Of a stretch of DNA of 64,000 bases, positions 1 through 11,875 are shown one piece after another. Position numbers and translations under genes: made by a program. Source of the stretch: Diphasiastrum complanatum (lineage: Eukaryota > Streptophyta > Lycopodiopsida > Lycopodiales > Lycopodiaceae); NCBI GenBank assembly GCA_029204225.1, contig CM055097.1, forward strand, positions 71,653,952-71,717,951. Direction: 5' to 3'. Every line of letters begins with the position of its first letter. Positions within the stretch are counted from its first letter, which is position 1. The notes below the pieces were generated by a model, which saw nothing but the letters and a program-made list of their open reading frames with translations, ran no database searches and had not been told where the DNA came from.

Positions 1-169
1 GTTTGATCCAACTATTTCTCGTGTTCATATAAAACACCATTTTATTGAGTCATTCTATAAATACATAATAGTCTAGTTAATATTGAACCCTCAAGCATTA
101 TGCATGGAAGACTTTCTCAAGAGCCACGTGGAAAGGATCATCACTTTTGTGAACGAATATTTTTTTGTT

Positions 170-355
170 GGATATAGACTTACGCCACTAGTGGGTTATA
201 CACAATATATACAGCCTGGCCATGCCATTTGGGCAATGGCAAGTGCGGAGCAAGCTCCTTAGAATGTCACTACGCAACGACTGAGATTCGAGCCTGTGCC
301 TTGTAGTCGCAGTCAACCACTCTACCCAAGCACCGTGCTGCGATGGACTTGTGAA
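170..355 (-). repeat. SINE-like repeat, copy 1
   Basis: On the minus strand a tRNA-like stretch contains an A-box-like TGGGTAGAGTGG and, about 35 bases on, a B-box-like GGCTCGAATC. It is followed by a body (CGTTGCGTAGTGACATTCTA, then AGGAGCTT) that recurs at 1190-1385 in the opposite orientation. A pol III type internal promoter plus two dispersed copies is the pattern of a tRNA-derived SINE. No target-site duplication or tail was resolved, so the ends are approximate. Confidence 0.5.
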
Positions 356-581
356 CAAATATTGAAAAAGTGATGCCACATTTCCCTTCAAATATGGATA
401 TTTCTTGCAAATATCATGCAACACCTAGGACTAGAAAATCAATCATCTCCAATGTTTACACACTTTGTCTAGAATTGGTTTTTTGTCGAAACAAATTCAT
501 AAGAATCTTGCATACTTCCTCGTCCTAGTTCCCAAGAAAAATCATCACCAACAAAGCTTTCCAAAAGTGTATTCATATTTG

Positions 582-584
<3 letters not shown>

Positions 585-652
<68 letters not shown>
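585..652. repeat. (CT)n microsatellite
   Basis: About 34 uninterrupted CT units. The serine/leucine open frame across it is a product of the repeat. The flanks (1-170 and 653-1185) show nothing recognisable. Confidence 0.95.
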
Positions 653-654
<2 letters not shown>

Positions 655-1189
655 AAGGAAAGAGTCGTACTAGGTTGCATAATGAAGATGACATGGCGAA
701 ACAAACCCAAAGCACATACTAGGAATTTCGAGTGAAGCCCACATGGCTAACCACAATTTGAAAGTAGAAAGATTTTTCATGTCACTAATGTGTACAAAGA
801 AACAATGAAAAAAACAAAGATAAACTCAAAATTAAAAAATTCTCCATCAATTCAATGTTGGCACGTGATTACTAAGGACTCCTTAGGTTAAAAAAATTGG
901 TGGATTAGCCCAAAACGGCTCAACTATCTTGACGCTACATACCTTGTTGTTACGAATTGGGACACTTATATTCATATGCTTTCCCACTACTTGGGCCATG
1001 CCTAATTTATGATTTTAGGAGGTGGGACACATATCATGCTTCCCTACTACTTTGGTCACGACTAAATTATGATTCCACATAGGATTCTCCCTAGTAAGTG
1101 TCAAAACCCCATCCCCCACCCTATTATTACCTTATCCGACTTTGCATTTTGAATTTTTTTTTTTTAAATTATTCCACCTTTAAACAAAG

Positions 1190-1385
1190 CTTCAAATTGT
1201 GAGTAGGTCGTCATCCATCACAACAGGGTAAATCCGATAGAGTTGTTTGTGATGACCAAAAGGCTTGAACCCTGGCCGTTGCTTAGTGACATCTAAGGAG
1301 CTTTTATGGAAAAATGTAGGGAAACGGCTTGGCCGTAATATAAACGTTGTAGATATAGATCCACAACCACTAGTTGCTAACATAA
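1190..1385 (+). repeat. SINE-like repeat, copy 2
   Basis: Shares with copy 1 (170-355) the B-box-like AGGCTTGAACCC and the following CGTTGCTTAGTGACATCTAA and AGGAGCTTT, then a common GGCTTGGCC block. Orientation is opposite to copy 1. The A-box part is poorly preserved. Divergence suggests both are old insertions. Confidence 0.5.
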
Positions 1386-1540
1386 ATGTTGTATATATAG
1401 ATCTTCGACAACCGGTAGGCTAAAACAGCAAAAGGTCTCGGAATACTATAAAAAAAAAGAATTAATGATGTAAATTTGTAGGCCAATTAGAAGGCTAGAT
1501 AAATTTATTGGTGGGAAAGCACTGAGTAGGGCCAAGGCCC

Positions 1541-1553
1541 AATATATATAAGG
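1541..1553 (+). promoter_or_regulatory. Probable TATA box for the dynein light chain gene
   Basis: AATATATATAAGG lies in a stretch that becomes GC-richer immediately downstream (from about 1560). A GGGCC/GGCCC pair sits just upstream at 1530-1540, like the site II elements of many plant housekeeping promoters. Transcription would then start near 1575-1585, giving a long 5' UTR. This is inferred from position; no transcript was available. Confidence 0.45.
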
Positions 1554-1738
1554 AAAGTGGAGCTGCGCGCCGACGCACGTCCGCATGCCGCTCATACCGG
1601 CTCCATGTGCTGCTGCAATTGCAACTGCAACTGAAACTGAAAATCAGGGTACCCGTCTAAGGAACTCCCTGTTCCTTCCTTTTTTGTCCCGGGCAGGCGT
1701 CCGGCCAAGCCAGCGCTAACTTTAGCAACACCACATCT

Positions 1739-1834
1739 ATGGATTTGCATCATGCAGATGATGCAGCAGCAGCAGCAGCAGCACAGAATCCAGATACAGA
1801 GAGCAGGAATAGAAAACCAGAAAGAATTTGCTAA
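1739..1834 (+). other. Possible upstream ORF (31 codons) in the 5' UTR
   Basis: An ATG at 1739 opens a 31-codon frame with seven consecutive GCA (Ala) codons and a TAA at 1832. It lies between the putative TATA box and the dynein light chain start. It could be a regulatory uORF. It could also be the start of an alternative N-terminal exon, since a GT at 1923 (TTTGCAG/GTGCTT) is a plausible donor further downstream. Family comparison favours a start at 3144, so a uORF is preferred. Confidence 0.35.
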
Positions 1835-1978
1835 TTTCTTCCTTTTTCTTTACTTGTTTTGTTCTTCCTGTCTCGCAATCCAGGGATCTTCTTCCTTTTC
1901 TTGGAAACGACCGATTTTGCAGGTGCTTGTACTATTTCATCTTCAGTCGCTCGGATTGGTGCTGTGAATTCGGTTTTG

Positions 1979-2612
1979 TTGGTGATGACATTGACGATTA
2001 TGTGCAGATTTTAATGCCTAAAGGTTGGTGATACTCTCGTTTGATACCGATGATACATGTCTTTATTTCAAGTAGCCGGTTGAAATTAGTTGCTGATACT
2101 ATAGTTTGATAGGTGGATATTGTCCAGATTTTAAGGAGGCGGCCAAAGATTGCTGATACTATCGTAAAACATTGATGATAATGTCCAGATTTTAAACAGC
2201 AGGCCAAAGGTTGGTGATACTTTTGTTTGTTTGATTTCGATGATGTCCAGATTTGTTGAAGTAGTACTAGGCCAGCAGTTGGTATTGCTTTTGTTTGATA
2301 TCGACGGTAATGTCCAGGTTGCATGTAGGAGTAGGCCAAAGGTTGGTGATATTATCGTTTGATATTGATATTATTGTCCAGATTTCGAGTAGGAGGCTAA
2401 AGGTTGCTGATGCTATCGTCTGATATTGATGATGATTTCCAGATTTTAAGTAGGAGCCCGAGGGTGCTTATTCTGCTATTTGGCCATTGATGGTAATGTC
2501 CAGATTCTAAGGAGAAGGCAGAAGGTTGCTGACGCTATCGTTTGATATTGACGATGATATCCAGATTTGAAACAGGAGGCCAAAGGTTAGTGATAATATC
2601 GTTTGTTGTACG
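1979..2612 (+). repeat. ~60-bp minisatellite, about 10 degenerate copies
   Basis: A unit of roughly 60 bases recurs about ten times. Its core is TTGGTGATACTATCGTTTGA, then a TGATGATGTCCAGATTT segment, then AAGTAGGAGGCCAAAGG. Copies carry substitutions and small indels. The array falls in what should be the 5'-UTR intron of the dynein light chain gene. Open frames across it do not conserve a protein. Confidence 0.85.
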
Positions 2613-2650
2613 TTATGGGAACCGGACGAGTTACTGTTATTCTTGGAGTC

Positions 2651-2753
2651 GTCAGGCTGTATTGTTTGTTGCACGTTTTCTTGCTTAATTCAATTGTCAT
2701 GAGATTGATTTACTCGTAGTGTCAGGCTATATTGTTTGTTACACGTTTTCCTG
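2651..2753 (+). repeat. Two-copy 33-bp direct repeat
   Basis: GTCAGGCTGTATTGTTTGTT followed by GCACGTTTTC at 2651 recurs with three or four changes at 2721, offset 70 bases, just downstream of the minisatellite. It is a local duplication in the same presumed intron. Confidence 0.7.
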
Positions 2754-3143
2754 TTGATCCACTTGAGATATTGTTCTAATCTCCACCTGTATTCGTTCGG
2801 CTAATATGCCCAACAACTTGTGCGCTTAAGTTTCCCAATCTCAAAACCCCCTTTGCCTTGAGGACGGTGATTTAATAGAAATGCCTCTGTTCATCCTTAC
2901 GTTATTGATTGTGATGGTAACCTTTAGGACCTGCGCTTTGCAGAACTTTGGAGCTCGAGAATCTTATGGTAATGGTAAAGTTTTGAAAGGTTATCTGAGT
3001 ATTCTCTTTTAATATGACAGTTAGGCACGCAGTTGACATCGAAACACAGTTCTAGGTTTATTCTCTAGACACCTTCACTGTACCTTTTTGTGAAAGGAAC
3101 TTCGTTGGTACGAGAGCACTTCCATCCTTTTGTTACTTCAAAT

Positions 3144-4084
3144 ATGCTGGAAGGGAAAGCAGTTGTTGGAGACTCAGACATGCCACAAAAGATGCAAGCC
3201 CATGCAATGCGCTGTGCCTCTCGGGCATTAGATCTTCACGATGTGACTGATTGCAAGGAAATTGCCCGTTACATTAAGAAGGTATATTTCTTGTAAGAAA
3301 ACCTTTTGCCACTATGATTTGTCGAGAATTATTCAGGATTTTCTAACCGTCTTTCGCAATCCATGTTCATCTTTAGCTTTCGTCTATAAACTTATGATCT
3401 TCCAGAATGTAGATTCAATCCTTAAACCAGTCACTTTTCGTAAATTATATTCCAATGGTAGATTTTGATAGTCAAATGTTGGTATAGATACGGAAATGGA
3501 CCCAAATCTTCGTCTAAATGAGAATTGCTTTAGCAGTATTGCCATGTCCGTTTTGGGCTAGTAACTTGAAATACTTGGGAGAAAGTGGTTTAGTTACAAA
3601 GCAGTAAAGAATTTTGCAATAACCAGATATTTGTTTGGAGCTCCGACTCCACTCAGCCGCACAAAAAAGGATATAGAGAAGATGAAATATAGTTGAGTTC
3701 GTTTCTAGCATTACTGGCACTTACGTCAGCTTGCAATAGTCACAGGGCGTGGGACGTTTGACTTGAGAGTTGTAGGCTTTATTTTGTTGCATCGTTCATA
3801 TAACGTTATCAGAGCTTCGCATATTTTAGCTCCTTTCCTGGGTTTGGTGAACTATCATTCTTTTCTTTTTTTAAGCGCTGCGTAATCTGGTTAGGCACCT
3901 TCGCGGAAGATTGTTTCTGATTTTGAAATTGACTCTGCAGGAGTTTGACGAATCTTACGGTCCTGGTTGGCAGTGCATCGTAGGGACAAGTTTCGGTTCT
4001 TATGTGACACACTCATGTGGGACGTTTATACATTTCTTTCTTGAAAGAATGGCATTTTTGCTTTTCAAAGGAATGCCGATGTAG
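3144..4084 (+). CDS. Dynein light chain, LC8 type (2 exons)
   Basis: Encodes a small LC8-family protein, the homodimeric hub known as a dynein light chain. In land plants, which lack axonemal dynein heavy chains in most lineages, it serves as a general partner-dimerising factor. Exon 1 is 3144-3281 (46 codons). A GT-AG intron in phase 0 spans 3282-3940 with acceptor CTCTGCAG. Exon 2 is 3941-4084, ending in TAG. The product is 93 residues, matching the roughly 94 usual for the plant subfamily that starts MLEGKAV; this fits ATG 3144 as start. Residues 1-46 include the DMPQKMQ and ARYIKK helices. Residues 47-93 hold [22 protein letters not shown] (64-70) and the last strand FLLFKG. No frame damage is seen. 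Frame is open upstream to 3090 but has no ATG. The function is family knowledge; the partner is unknown. Confidence 0.93.
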
Positions 4085-6589
4085 CACTTCGGCAAGCTTC
4101 TCGTCGACCTGCACCTTTTTTTTCCCGTACTTTTTTTACAAGCTTTAGCACGTTCACTCGAGCTAATAATCCTCAGCAATGGACTCATCTCCCTGTTCAT
4201 CTTACTTACACCAAAAAGGAATGGATGACAATGAAACACAGGTTATCTTCATCCTCAAATCTTCCAGTCTGGCGATAACAATTTTGAAGAGTAGCAAACG
4301 AGATGAGAGGCTAAATTGATAAAGTAAGAACAATTGTGACAAGCAAAAAGCTTTTATAGAACCAGCGTGATTGCAACCTCCATATAACATTCAATCTATG
4401 TTTTGGAAGGTGTCGCCACAGTTGGCAACTGATTCAAGAAGCTGCTTAATGTAGTGGCTGTTGAGCCTAAATAATGACTGTGAATAGGAGAGCATTTGTA
4501 GCCAAATTACCGAGCTTGATTAGCACCATGATATTCGTCAATGTGGGTGTCGATTATTTAAAGTTGCAGTTGTCGTTCAATCGTTATGGTTTCGATGTTG
4601 GGTGTAGTGTGCAAAATCTATCAATTGTTTTGTTTGTCAGACGACTGTGAATGTTCAAGAAACTGACTCGATTTGGCACTGATCATTTTCATTGGCTTAA
4701 AACTACTATGGAATTCTCTTTGCATTAAATGAAATTTCATCATAAACTAGTAGATTTTATAAAATGTTGCATAAAGCATTTTTTATGACAATGATGTGTG
4801 TTTTTGTGTTGTTTTGGTGGGTATAGTGTATAATGTATTGTTTTTCCATTATTGTAAGTTGTTTCTCTCGTAGTCATTAGTAATGCTTTTCACAATGTAA
4901 TATCTCTATTTATTTGTTCATGGTAGTGGCTTATGAAACCTTGTACAATCTAAAGTAGTGAATGTCTTTTCTGTTCCAGCTTTTGTGAAAAAAACAAGGA
5001 TATTCTTATTTGGATTGACTCTCTTTCTATGCATTATGTCATCATAAATTACTCTCTGTGCATTGTGTAGTGTTCTAAATTTTGAGTGAATCTTTGGTAT
5101 TCAATACAATGTATGAGAAATTTTATTTAGTGTTGTTTTTTTGTGATGATGGTTTGAGAAAAATCTAGTGTTGAGTCACAATGCTCAACCTTTGAATCAT
5201 TGATGATGTAGTTGGTATAACGCTTTGAATTACATCCTTATGATTTTCAAGATCGTTCCAATTGATGACGACATTTTGATCTTTTTGGTAGTCATAGTTA
5301 AATTTTGTTTAATTGTGCGATATAGTCTGTATGTTTTAGTAATAAGCATCGCGCCATGATTGCTTGTCCTTTTTAAAGTTTTGCTCAGATCCATCCAACA
5401 AATGGCAAATGTAAAAGTACTTGTTCATAATAATTTTCTAGATTTTTGTGGATGTTGTAAACTGTAAATTGAATTATTTGATAAACGGTTTCTTTCAACT
5501 GCAATGTAATGTGCGACATATTCAACAACTCAAAATTGGTGGTACAAATTTTTTTTTTTAGATGTAGTAATTATTCATCAATTTGCATTTGATGTTGATA
5601 TTGATGGTTCTAACAATTGATGAAGTTTTTTTCTTAAAAACAAGTGCTCGTTTATTTTTTGGACTCTGTGTTGATGAATGAATGTAATCATGTTGTATTG
5701 GTGAGTGGAAATGATAAAACTATAAAAGCAGCTAATTGTGCACTCATTTGTTGCATGTTATGCATTTCTTGTTTTAAAACAATTTAATGTATCATTATTG
5801 TTCCAAATTGATTTTAACATAGCATCTTTTAATGTTTTTGTCAAGGTATTGTCAACTTTTGTCATGTATGATGTGTAGCACTTGATGTCGCATAAGGATC
5901 TAGAATGTATGGTATATTAAAGTTCGCATTTGACAAGTAGCTAATTTGACGATTGAAAGGCTTTGCGTATCTATCTTTGGATGCCTTTTAAGAAATGTTT
6001 GTTTTTTAATGCCTGTATGTACTTGTTTTCATGGAGTCGAATTTATCCATGTAGTGGCTTCTTGCACTTATTTCTTTAGTTTTTATGTACATATTACTAC
6101 ATATTTGCTCATAAGATTGTTTTGTTTCAATGTTTAGATATTCATCAAATGAAAGCAGTATTTTTGTTCCCACCATGGGTGGTTTTGGAAACCGAAATTT
6201 GCATTTCTTTCTCTTTTTCTTATTGCAAGTGGTTTTATATCTTTGGGTGTGTATTGTTCTACAATCAAGTTGTAGCATCATGTTGTCTGTACATATATAT
6301 ATGTCAAAAAAGTGTTCTATTTTGTGATCTTGATTTTGTTGGCACATTGGAGGTCCATATTACACTATGATAGTGTTGGTGACCATGGTTTTGAAATTCA
6401 GTTACAGAGAAATAGTCAACAACTTTATCGAAATAAAATTTTTTGTTGTTAGAAGTTTTCTAATATCTTTAATTTTGGAATTGTAGTATCGTGTGCACGT
6501 TATTGGATCAATTCTTACAAATTGTCTGAAATAGTTGGTTAATGTTTCAAAATTTCACGCTTTACAATGTTTTTGTTTAAAATTTCAAG
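4085..6589. other. 3' flank of the dynein light chain gene; no gene seen
   Basis: The first few hundred bases are presumably 3' UTR. The rest is AT-rich with only short unrelated open frames on both strands. No transposon protein, RNA gene or clear repeat was recognised. Confidence 0.6.
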
Positions 6590-8290
6590 GGTTTTCATTA
6601 ATGTTGGCCCACAAACTTTAGCACATTTCTCACACCCACCATTGTCGCTATCGCCACCACTTCCACAATACTTCCACTTTTCTTTTTATCACAACTCAAC
6701 TTCCTATCACCGTCACTCAAACATCACAACCTGCATCTGCTCAATCCGTCCAGCAAAAACAGTACACCACATGGTATTAAAACACACATCAAAATCCCCC
6801 ACCATCCTACGCATCCACCTCTCAATAGTATCCTCCTATTGGGCAGTATCCTCCTATTGGAGAGTGGCAGTATCTTCCGACAAATGCTCAGAGTGATGCC
6901 ATGCATTACCTCTACACTTCAATCAACAAGTATCAGAATTGCTGGAACTTCTCGCAAGAGGATAACGTGCAGCTGACAAACAAAGTACAAGAATGGCAAT
7001 TTTACTCTACGGAATTAAAACAAGAGGTCGCTCAATTAGAAAACAGAGAACGAAAAATTCATGGTTGACCTCAAAGAGCTGCACCGAATAAACAGGGATG
7101 TTCATACATGCTTACAACGTAGGGTTGCTCTCATCAAGACTCTGGAAACATAGTTAGAAGGTGAACGACGAAGCCATAGGAACTTATAGGCGGCTGTGAT
7201 GGATAATATTCAACAGATTGATTTCAACCGGTTCCAAGCACCACCCTCAAAGCACGCAAGGGGATACTACCACGAACCACGTCACCACCACCAGATGACA
7301 CACCACTCTCACCACCACATGACCAACCACCTCACCACCTTGAAACACACCCTTATTCACCTTCCACTTCTTATCTACTCCGCAAATACCAAACACTTCC
7401 CCGTGAACTTTTCACCACCATACCTAACCCTCCACCACCCACACTTACTACAAGTACACAGGTGCGACACAGAATCACGCCGACGAATCCTAGCCGACAG
7501 ATGTTAATGTCAGAGGAGTAAAAAGAATATCCATGCATATGCTGGGAGGACAGAGGCGGATATACTCTTCCCGATTCCATGATCTGTGAGTCTCACAAGC
7601 AGAAAGTGTTAGCAGTGGAGCCGCAGCCTCAATGGCGACGTGTTATGATGTTGGAAAATGCACATGCTTTCGAGAGATACATGGCGGCACCAACTTATAT
7701 GCGCATCAATCCAACATATTGTCCAATAAGAATTCACACCAGAAAGGACTCCTCATAAAATCTATTGGCCAATTTTAACTAAAGAATTCGAGATTGATGA
7801 TCCAGCGGCTGATTTTGTGGCCAACTGCAGCTACTTCTATCGGAGACATCACACGAACCCATATCACAATGCTAGATAACATTGCAGATAACTGCGGTCT
7901 AATATCATTCCTTTCTACATTGAATTGTTTTTGAGATAGAGATCTATTGCCAATAGTCTTGGATCTAAATAAGCCCCTAAGCACACCCATGGATCATATC
8001 AATGTGGCAAGTTTTTACTATCGGGCGGCAATCACCAACGAACTTCATGTTGACATGGTTGAATCTTGGTACGAGTACAAATTTTTACAGAATATGCTTG
8101 ACTACTATAGGCCGCAACCATTTTTTGGCAAAAGTCGATTTGAGCAAATGAAACAGATTGGCAAAGAAGTTCATAAAATCTAGGTCGCCATCAATGCAGA
8201 GCTGCGGGAAGACCAGGCAAGATAACAGACAGCGGCACTTGGCGTGGGACCGTTTCCAAAGGAATATTCGAGCCATCCTGAAAATGATAC
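6590..8290 (+). pseudogene. Decayed ORF remnant upstream of an LTR-like block
   Basis: Unrecognised. Across three frames the plus strand reads as protein-like pieces: a Pro/Gln/Ser-rich start, a repeated YPPIGQ/YPPIGE motif near 6835, a coiled-coil-like Glu/Gln/Lys stretch (6970-7070), a His/Pro-rich stretch (7240-7450), and blocks such as FERYMAAPTYMRINP (near 7670), EIDDPAADFVANCSYFYR (near 7790) and ELHVDMVESWYEYKF (8041-8085). The last piece ends around 8260 just before an LTR-like block. About 70 bases of this end recur at 10437-10509 before a second copy of that block. This suggests a terminal ORF of an LTR retrotransposon lying where an accessory or env-position gene would be. No reverse transcriptase is present here. 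Stops and frameshifts show it is inactive. Confidence 0.45.
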
Positions 8291-8848
8291 AGACTTAAGT
8301 TTAGTCTAAGTTAGTTCACTTTAAGTTATTTTAAGTTGTTCATGGTTCATTGGGGTTTGTCCCATGGAACCTTTGTAATTAAGTTCATAAGAAAGATAGT
8401 CATGAGGACCATTGGGGGTTTGTCCCATGGTACCCTTTTTAAGTGAGCACCACTCAAGTTATATAGGAGTGAGGCGAGTCCATTTTGTCATGAACCTCTT
8501 TTGAGCTTAACATACTATCTCTTTTTTTCAAGAGTGTCTCCCCCTTGTGTGTTGCGTTTGCTCTCACGTTGTATTGTTCATACTCATCTACACCAACTTA
8601 AGATTAGGTTTTCTTTCATGTACTCCACATCTTGGTTGGGATAAGCCTCAAGCTTGTGGCTAGGATTAATTTAGACTTAGGGTTTGCCTCCCTCTAGAAG
8701 GGTAAGCCTTAGAGGGGTTAGTCTTTCTTTTTCTAATTGTGTTAGAAGCAAGAGAAAGAGCATTGCCTAGAGTTGGATCTTGCCCTCAAGAATACTCACC
8801 CATGCTATCATGCCCTCTCACATCCTTCTATTCCCAAGCTAGTTGGAT
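8291..8848 (+). mobile_element. LTR-like block, copy 1
   Basis: Shares many segments in the same order with 16210-16605: a GTCCCATGG/GTCCCATAG segment, AGTGAGCACCACTC, a TATATAGGAGTG TATA-type core promoter, AGTGTCTCCCCCTTGTGTG and an end at CTAGTTGG / CTAGCTGG. It contains an internal duplicate of GGGTTTGTCCCATGG (8354 and 8418). A TATA-bearing repeated block following a decayed ORF is best read as an LTR, family uncertain. Exact ends were not resolved. Confidence 0.6.
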
Positions 8849-8877
8849 CCATAGTTGGAACGGTGGATGCGGAAGAG

Positions 8878-9480
8878 CTAACAGTTATAGTGTTGAAAAA
8901 TTAAGCCAATATATGCAATGTCCTCTTATGTCACATTGGAATATGGCCAAAAGAGTTCTAGGGTATATCTCATCAATTAGGAATATTGACATACTTTACA
9001 AAGGCACTAATCTTGGCTTAAGAGCCTATAGTGACTCGGATTTTGCAGGTGACATAGTGGATTGAAAATCTACAAGTTCATTTGCTACATTCCTTTGTGA
9101 TGGAGTAATATCATGGCTTTCTAAAAAGCAAGATACTATTTCATTGTCTTCAATCGAATCTGAGTATAAGACCTCTACATCGACATGCAAGGAGGTCTTA
9201 TGGCTCAAAAGACTATTGGTGGAGCTGCAAGTTATGGAGGCCAAGGGGATACCTATGATCTATTGTGAAAGCCAATCAACCCAGTCACTTTCCACTAATC
9301 TCACATTCCATGCAAGGAGCAAGCATATCGAGATTGCTCATCATTTTGTGAGGGAGAAGGTGCAAGCCAAAGAAATCAAGTGTGTCTTCATCAATTTGCT
9401 TAAATGATTTGTTCACTAAATCCTCGACTAAGGATTCTTTAATTAAGCCAAGATCATTACTTGGAGTAATTGATCTATGT
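8878..9480 (+). pseudogene. Ty1/copia RNase H fragment
   Basis: Translates as the C-terminal part of copia pol: VEKLSQYMQ (end of the reverse transcriptase), YSDSDFAGD with the first RNase H aspartate, VISWLSKKQDTISLSS, the KEVLWLKRLLVEL helix and HARSKHIEIAHHFVREKVQ. These match segment for segment the ORF of element B (28231-32199), which is on the other strand. There is an in-frame TGA at about 9062, the usual EAEYKAL is altered, and the frame breaks near 9400 before FTKSST. No gag, protease or integrase accompanies it, so it is a truncated relic. Confidence 0.85.
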
Positions 9481-10514
<1,034 letters not shown>

Positions 10515-11125
10515 TGTCAAAATATTAAAAAATCTATGTAATGTTGTGAGTATGGGTCCTAAAAATGCCAAAGATGATTTGAGCTCTTTTGGCTTAGTAT
10601 AGACCCATTTTAGAATAAAATATTCAAGGTAGGTAGAAGTAGAAACTCGAGCGACCATAGGAATTGCCATTTGTACTTTACATGCCACATTTAATGCATA
10701 AAAAGACTATGTGGCACAATTACATAGTGAGGTGGTTTGGATAAGTCTAGATAGCTTGAGAGGTGGATCCACAACTCCAATTCAACTCAAAGTAGGAGAA
10801 GAGTCCATGGATCTATATATATGTGACGTACTCTCATTGAGAAAATGATGAAATTTGTGTGTAATGCAAATTTGGAGACAAGCTCTTTGTGCCCTCTCTC
10901 TCTCCACGAGTTTTGTACTTGCTCTTTTCTCTCTCTAGCCTAGTAGAGACATTTATGATGCTTTGTCTTATGTTTTGTTGACATATCTTGCTTGTAACAC
11001 AATAATATTGCTTGTATGATCAGCTTTCCTATTGACAACCAATGCTAGTCTGATCTTTATGGTGTTATTATGGTTAGGAGATCAAAAATACATGTGTAGG
11101 GCGTCTCGCACGTGTGAATTCAGCA
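10515..11125 (+). repeat. 5' LTR of copia element A (611 bp)
   Basis: Starts TGTCAAAATATT, ends GAATTCAGCA. A TATATATATG core lies near 10814. About 168 bases (roughly 10902-11070) are absent from the 3' LTR. It contains GCACGTGTG near its end. Confidence 0.9.
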
Positions 11126-11138
11126 TGTATCAGAGCCT
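11126..11138 (+). promoter_or_regulatory. Primer binding site of element A
   Basis: TGTATCAGAGCCT directly abuts the LTR end. It is one base from the TGGTATCAGAGCC complementary to plant initiator tRNA-Met. Confidence 0.85.
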
Positions 11139-11875
11139 ACCTAAGTTTCACAAGCAAATCTAATCAAAAAGTTTGCAAATGTGATCAGATTTCAAGCTAG
11201 GAATTGTCTAGATTCTACCTTCTAGCTAGTTTGCAGTTTTCTTGTGATTCTAAGCTATAAACCACATTGAATGGGCCAGATCAGGTACTATACGGAATTT
11301 CAGGTGCTGGCACATGTGAAATCTACCCATTTTCAGATTGATGGTTCTCTCTCACCTCATATCCAAATTTCAAGCAAATTAGCCCACTAGGAAGCTAGAA
11401 ATGTGTAGAATCTGATGCAATTTGAATCATGACAGTTGGATAATCAGAAGTTATAAGCTTTTGAAGAGTCGTAGGTAGGGCTTCTAGACCTGTGGCAAAT
11501 CGTGTGTACATGTCATTTATTGCCTGATTGATCACAAAAATCATCCAGAAGCTACATAATCTCATCTATATGTGATTTAGACAAAACTTATAGGCTCTAG
11601 GCAAATTGTTTCATACAAATAGATTGTATTTGAGTCAATTTGACATTCTTGGAATATTTCAAATGTGTGAAATTCAGAGAACCATAACTTTTGCCATACT
11701 TCATCTTTTTTGATGATTCAAATCTTGTTTTAGAGAGATTGTCAAGCTAGTGAGATCTATCTCACAGTTTTTTGCTAAGTCTTACATAGGATTTGATTTT
11801 GTACCCTTGATTGGTTCCTATAGTGAGAAGATAAGCAATTCTTTCATCCATCTTTTTTTATTTCCATCATTCTTT

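Noticed and set aside
170-355. Functional tRNA gene
   Set aside because: A- and B-box-like words are present but no cloverleaf could be drawn; a SINE head explains them better.
3090-3143. 18-codon N-terminal extension of LC8
   Set aside because: It begins with GTG, has no ATG, and plant relatives start at MLEGKAV.
6724-6906. Minus-strand ORF with a tandem SNRRILP/PNRRILL motif
   Set aside because: It is the complement of the plus-strand YPPIG repeat, which fits the surrounding remnant ORF better.
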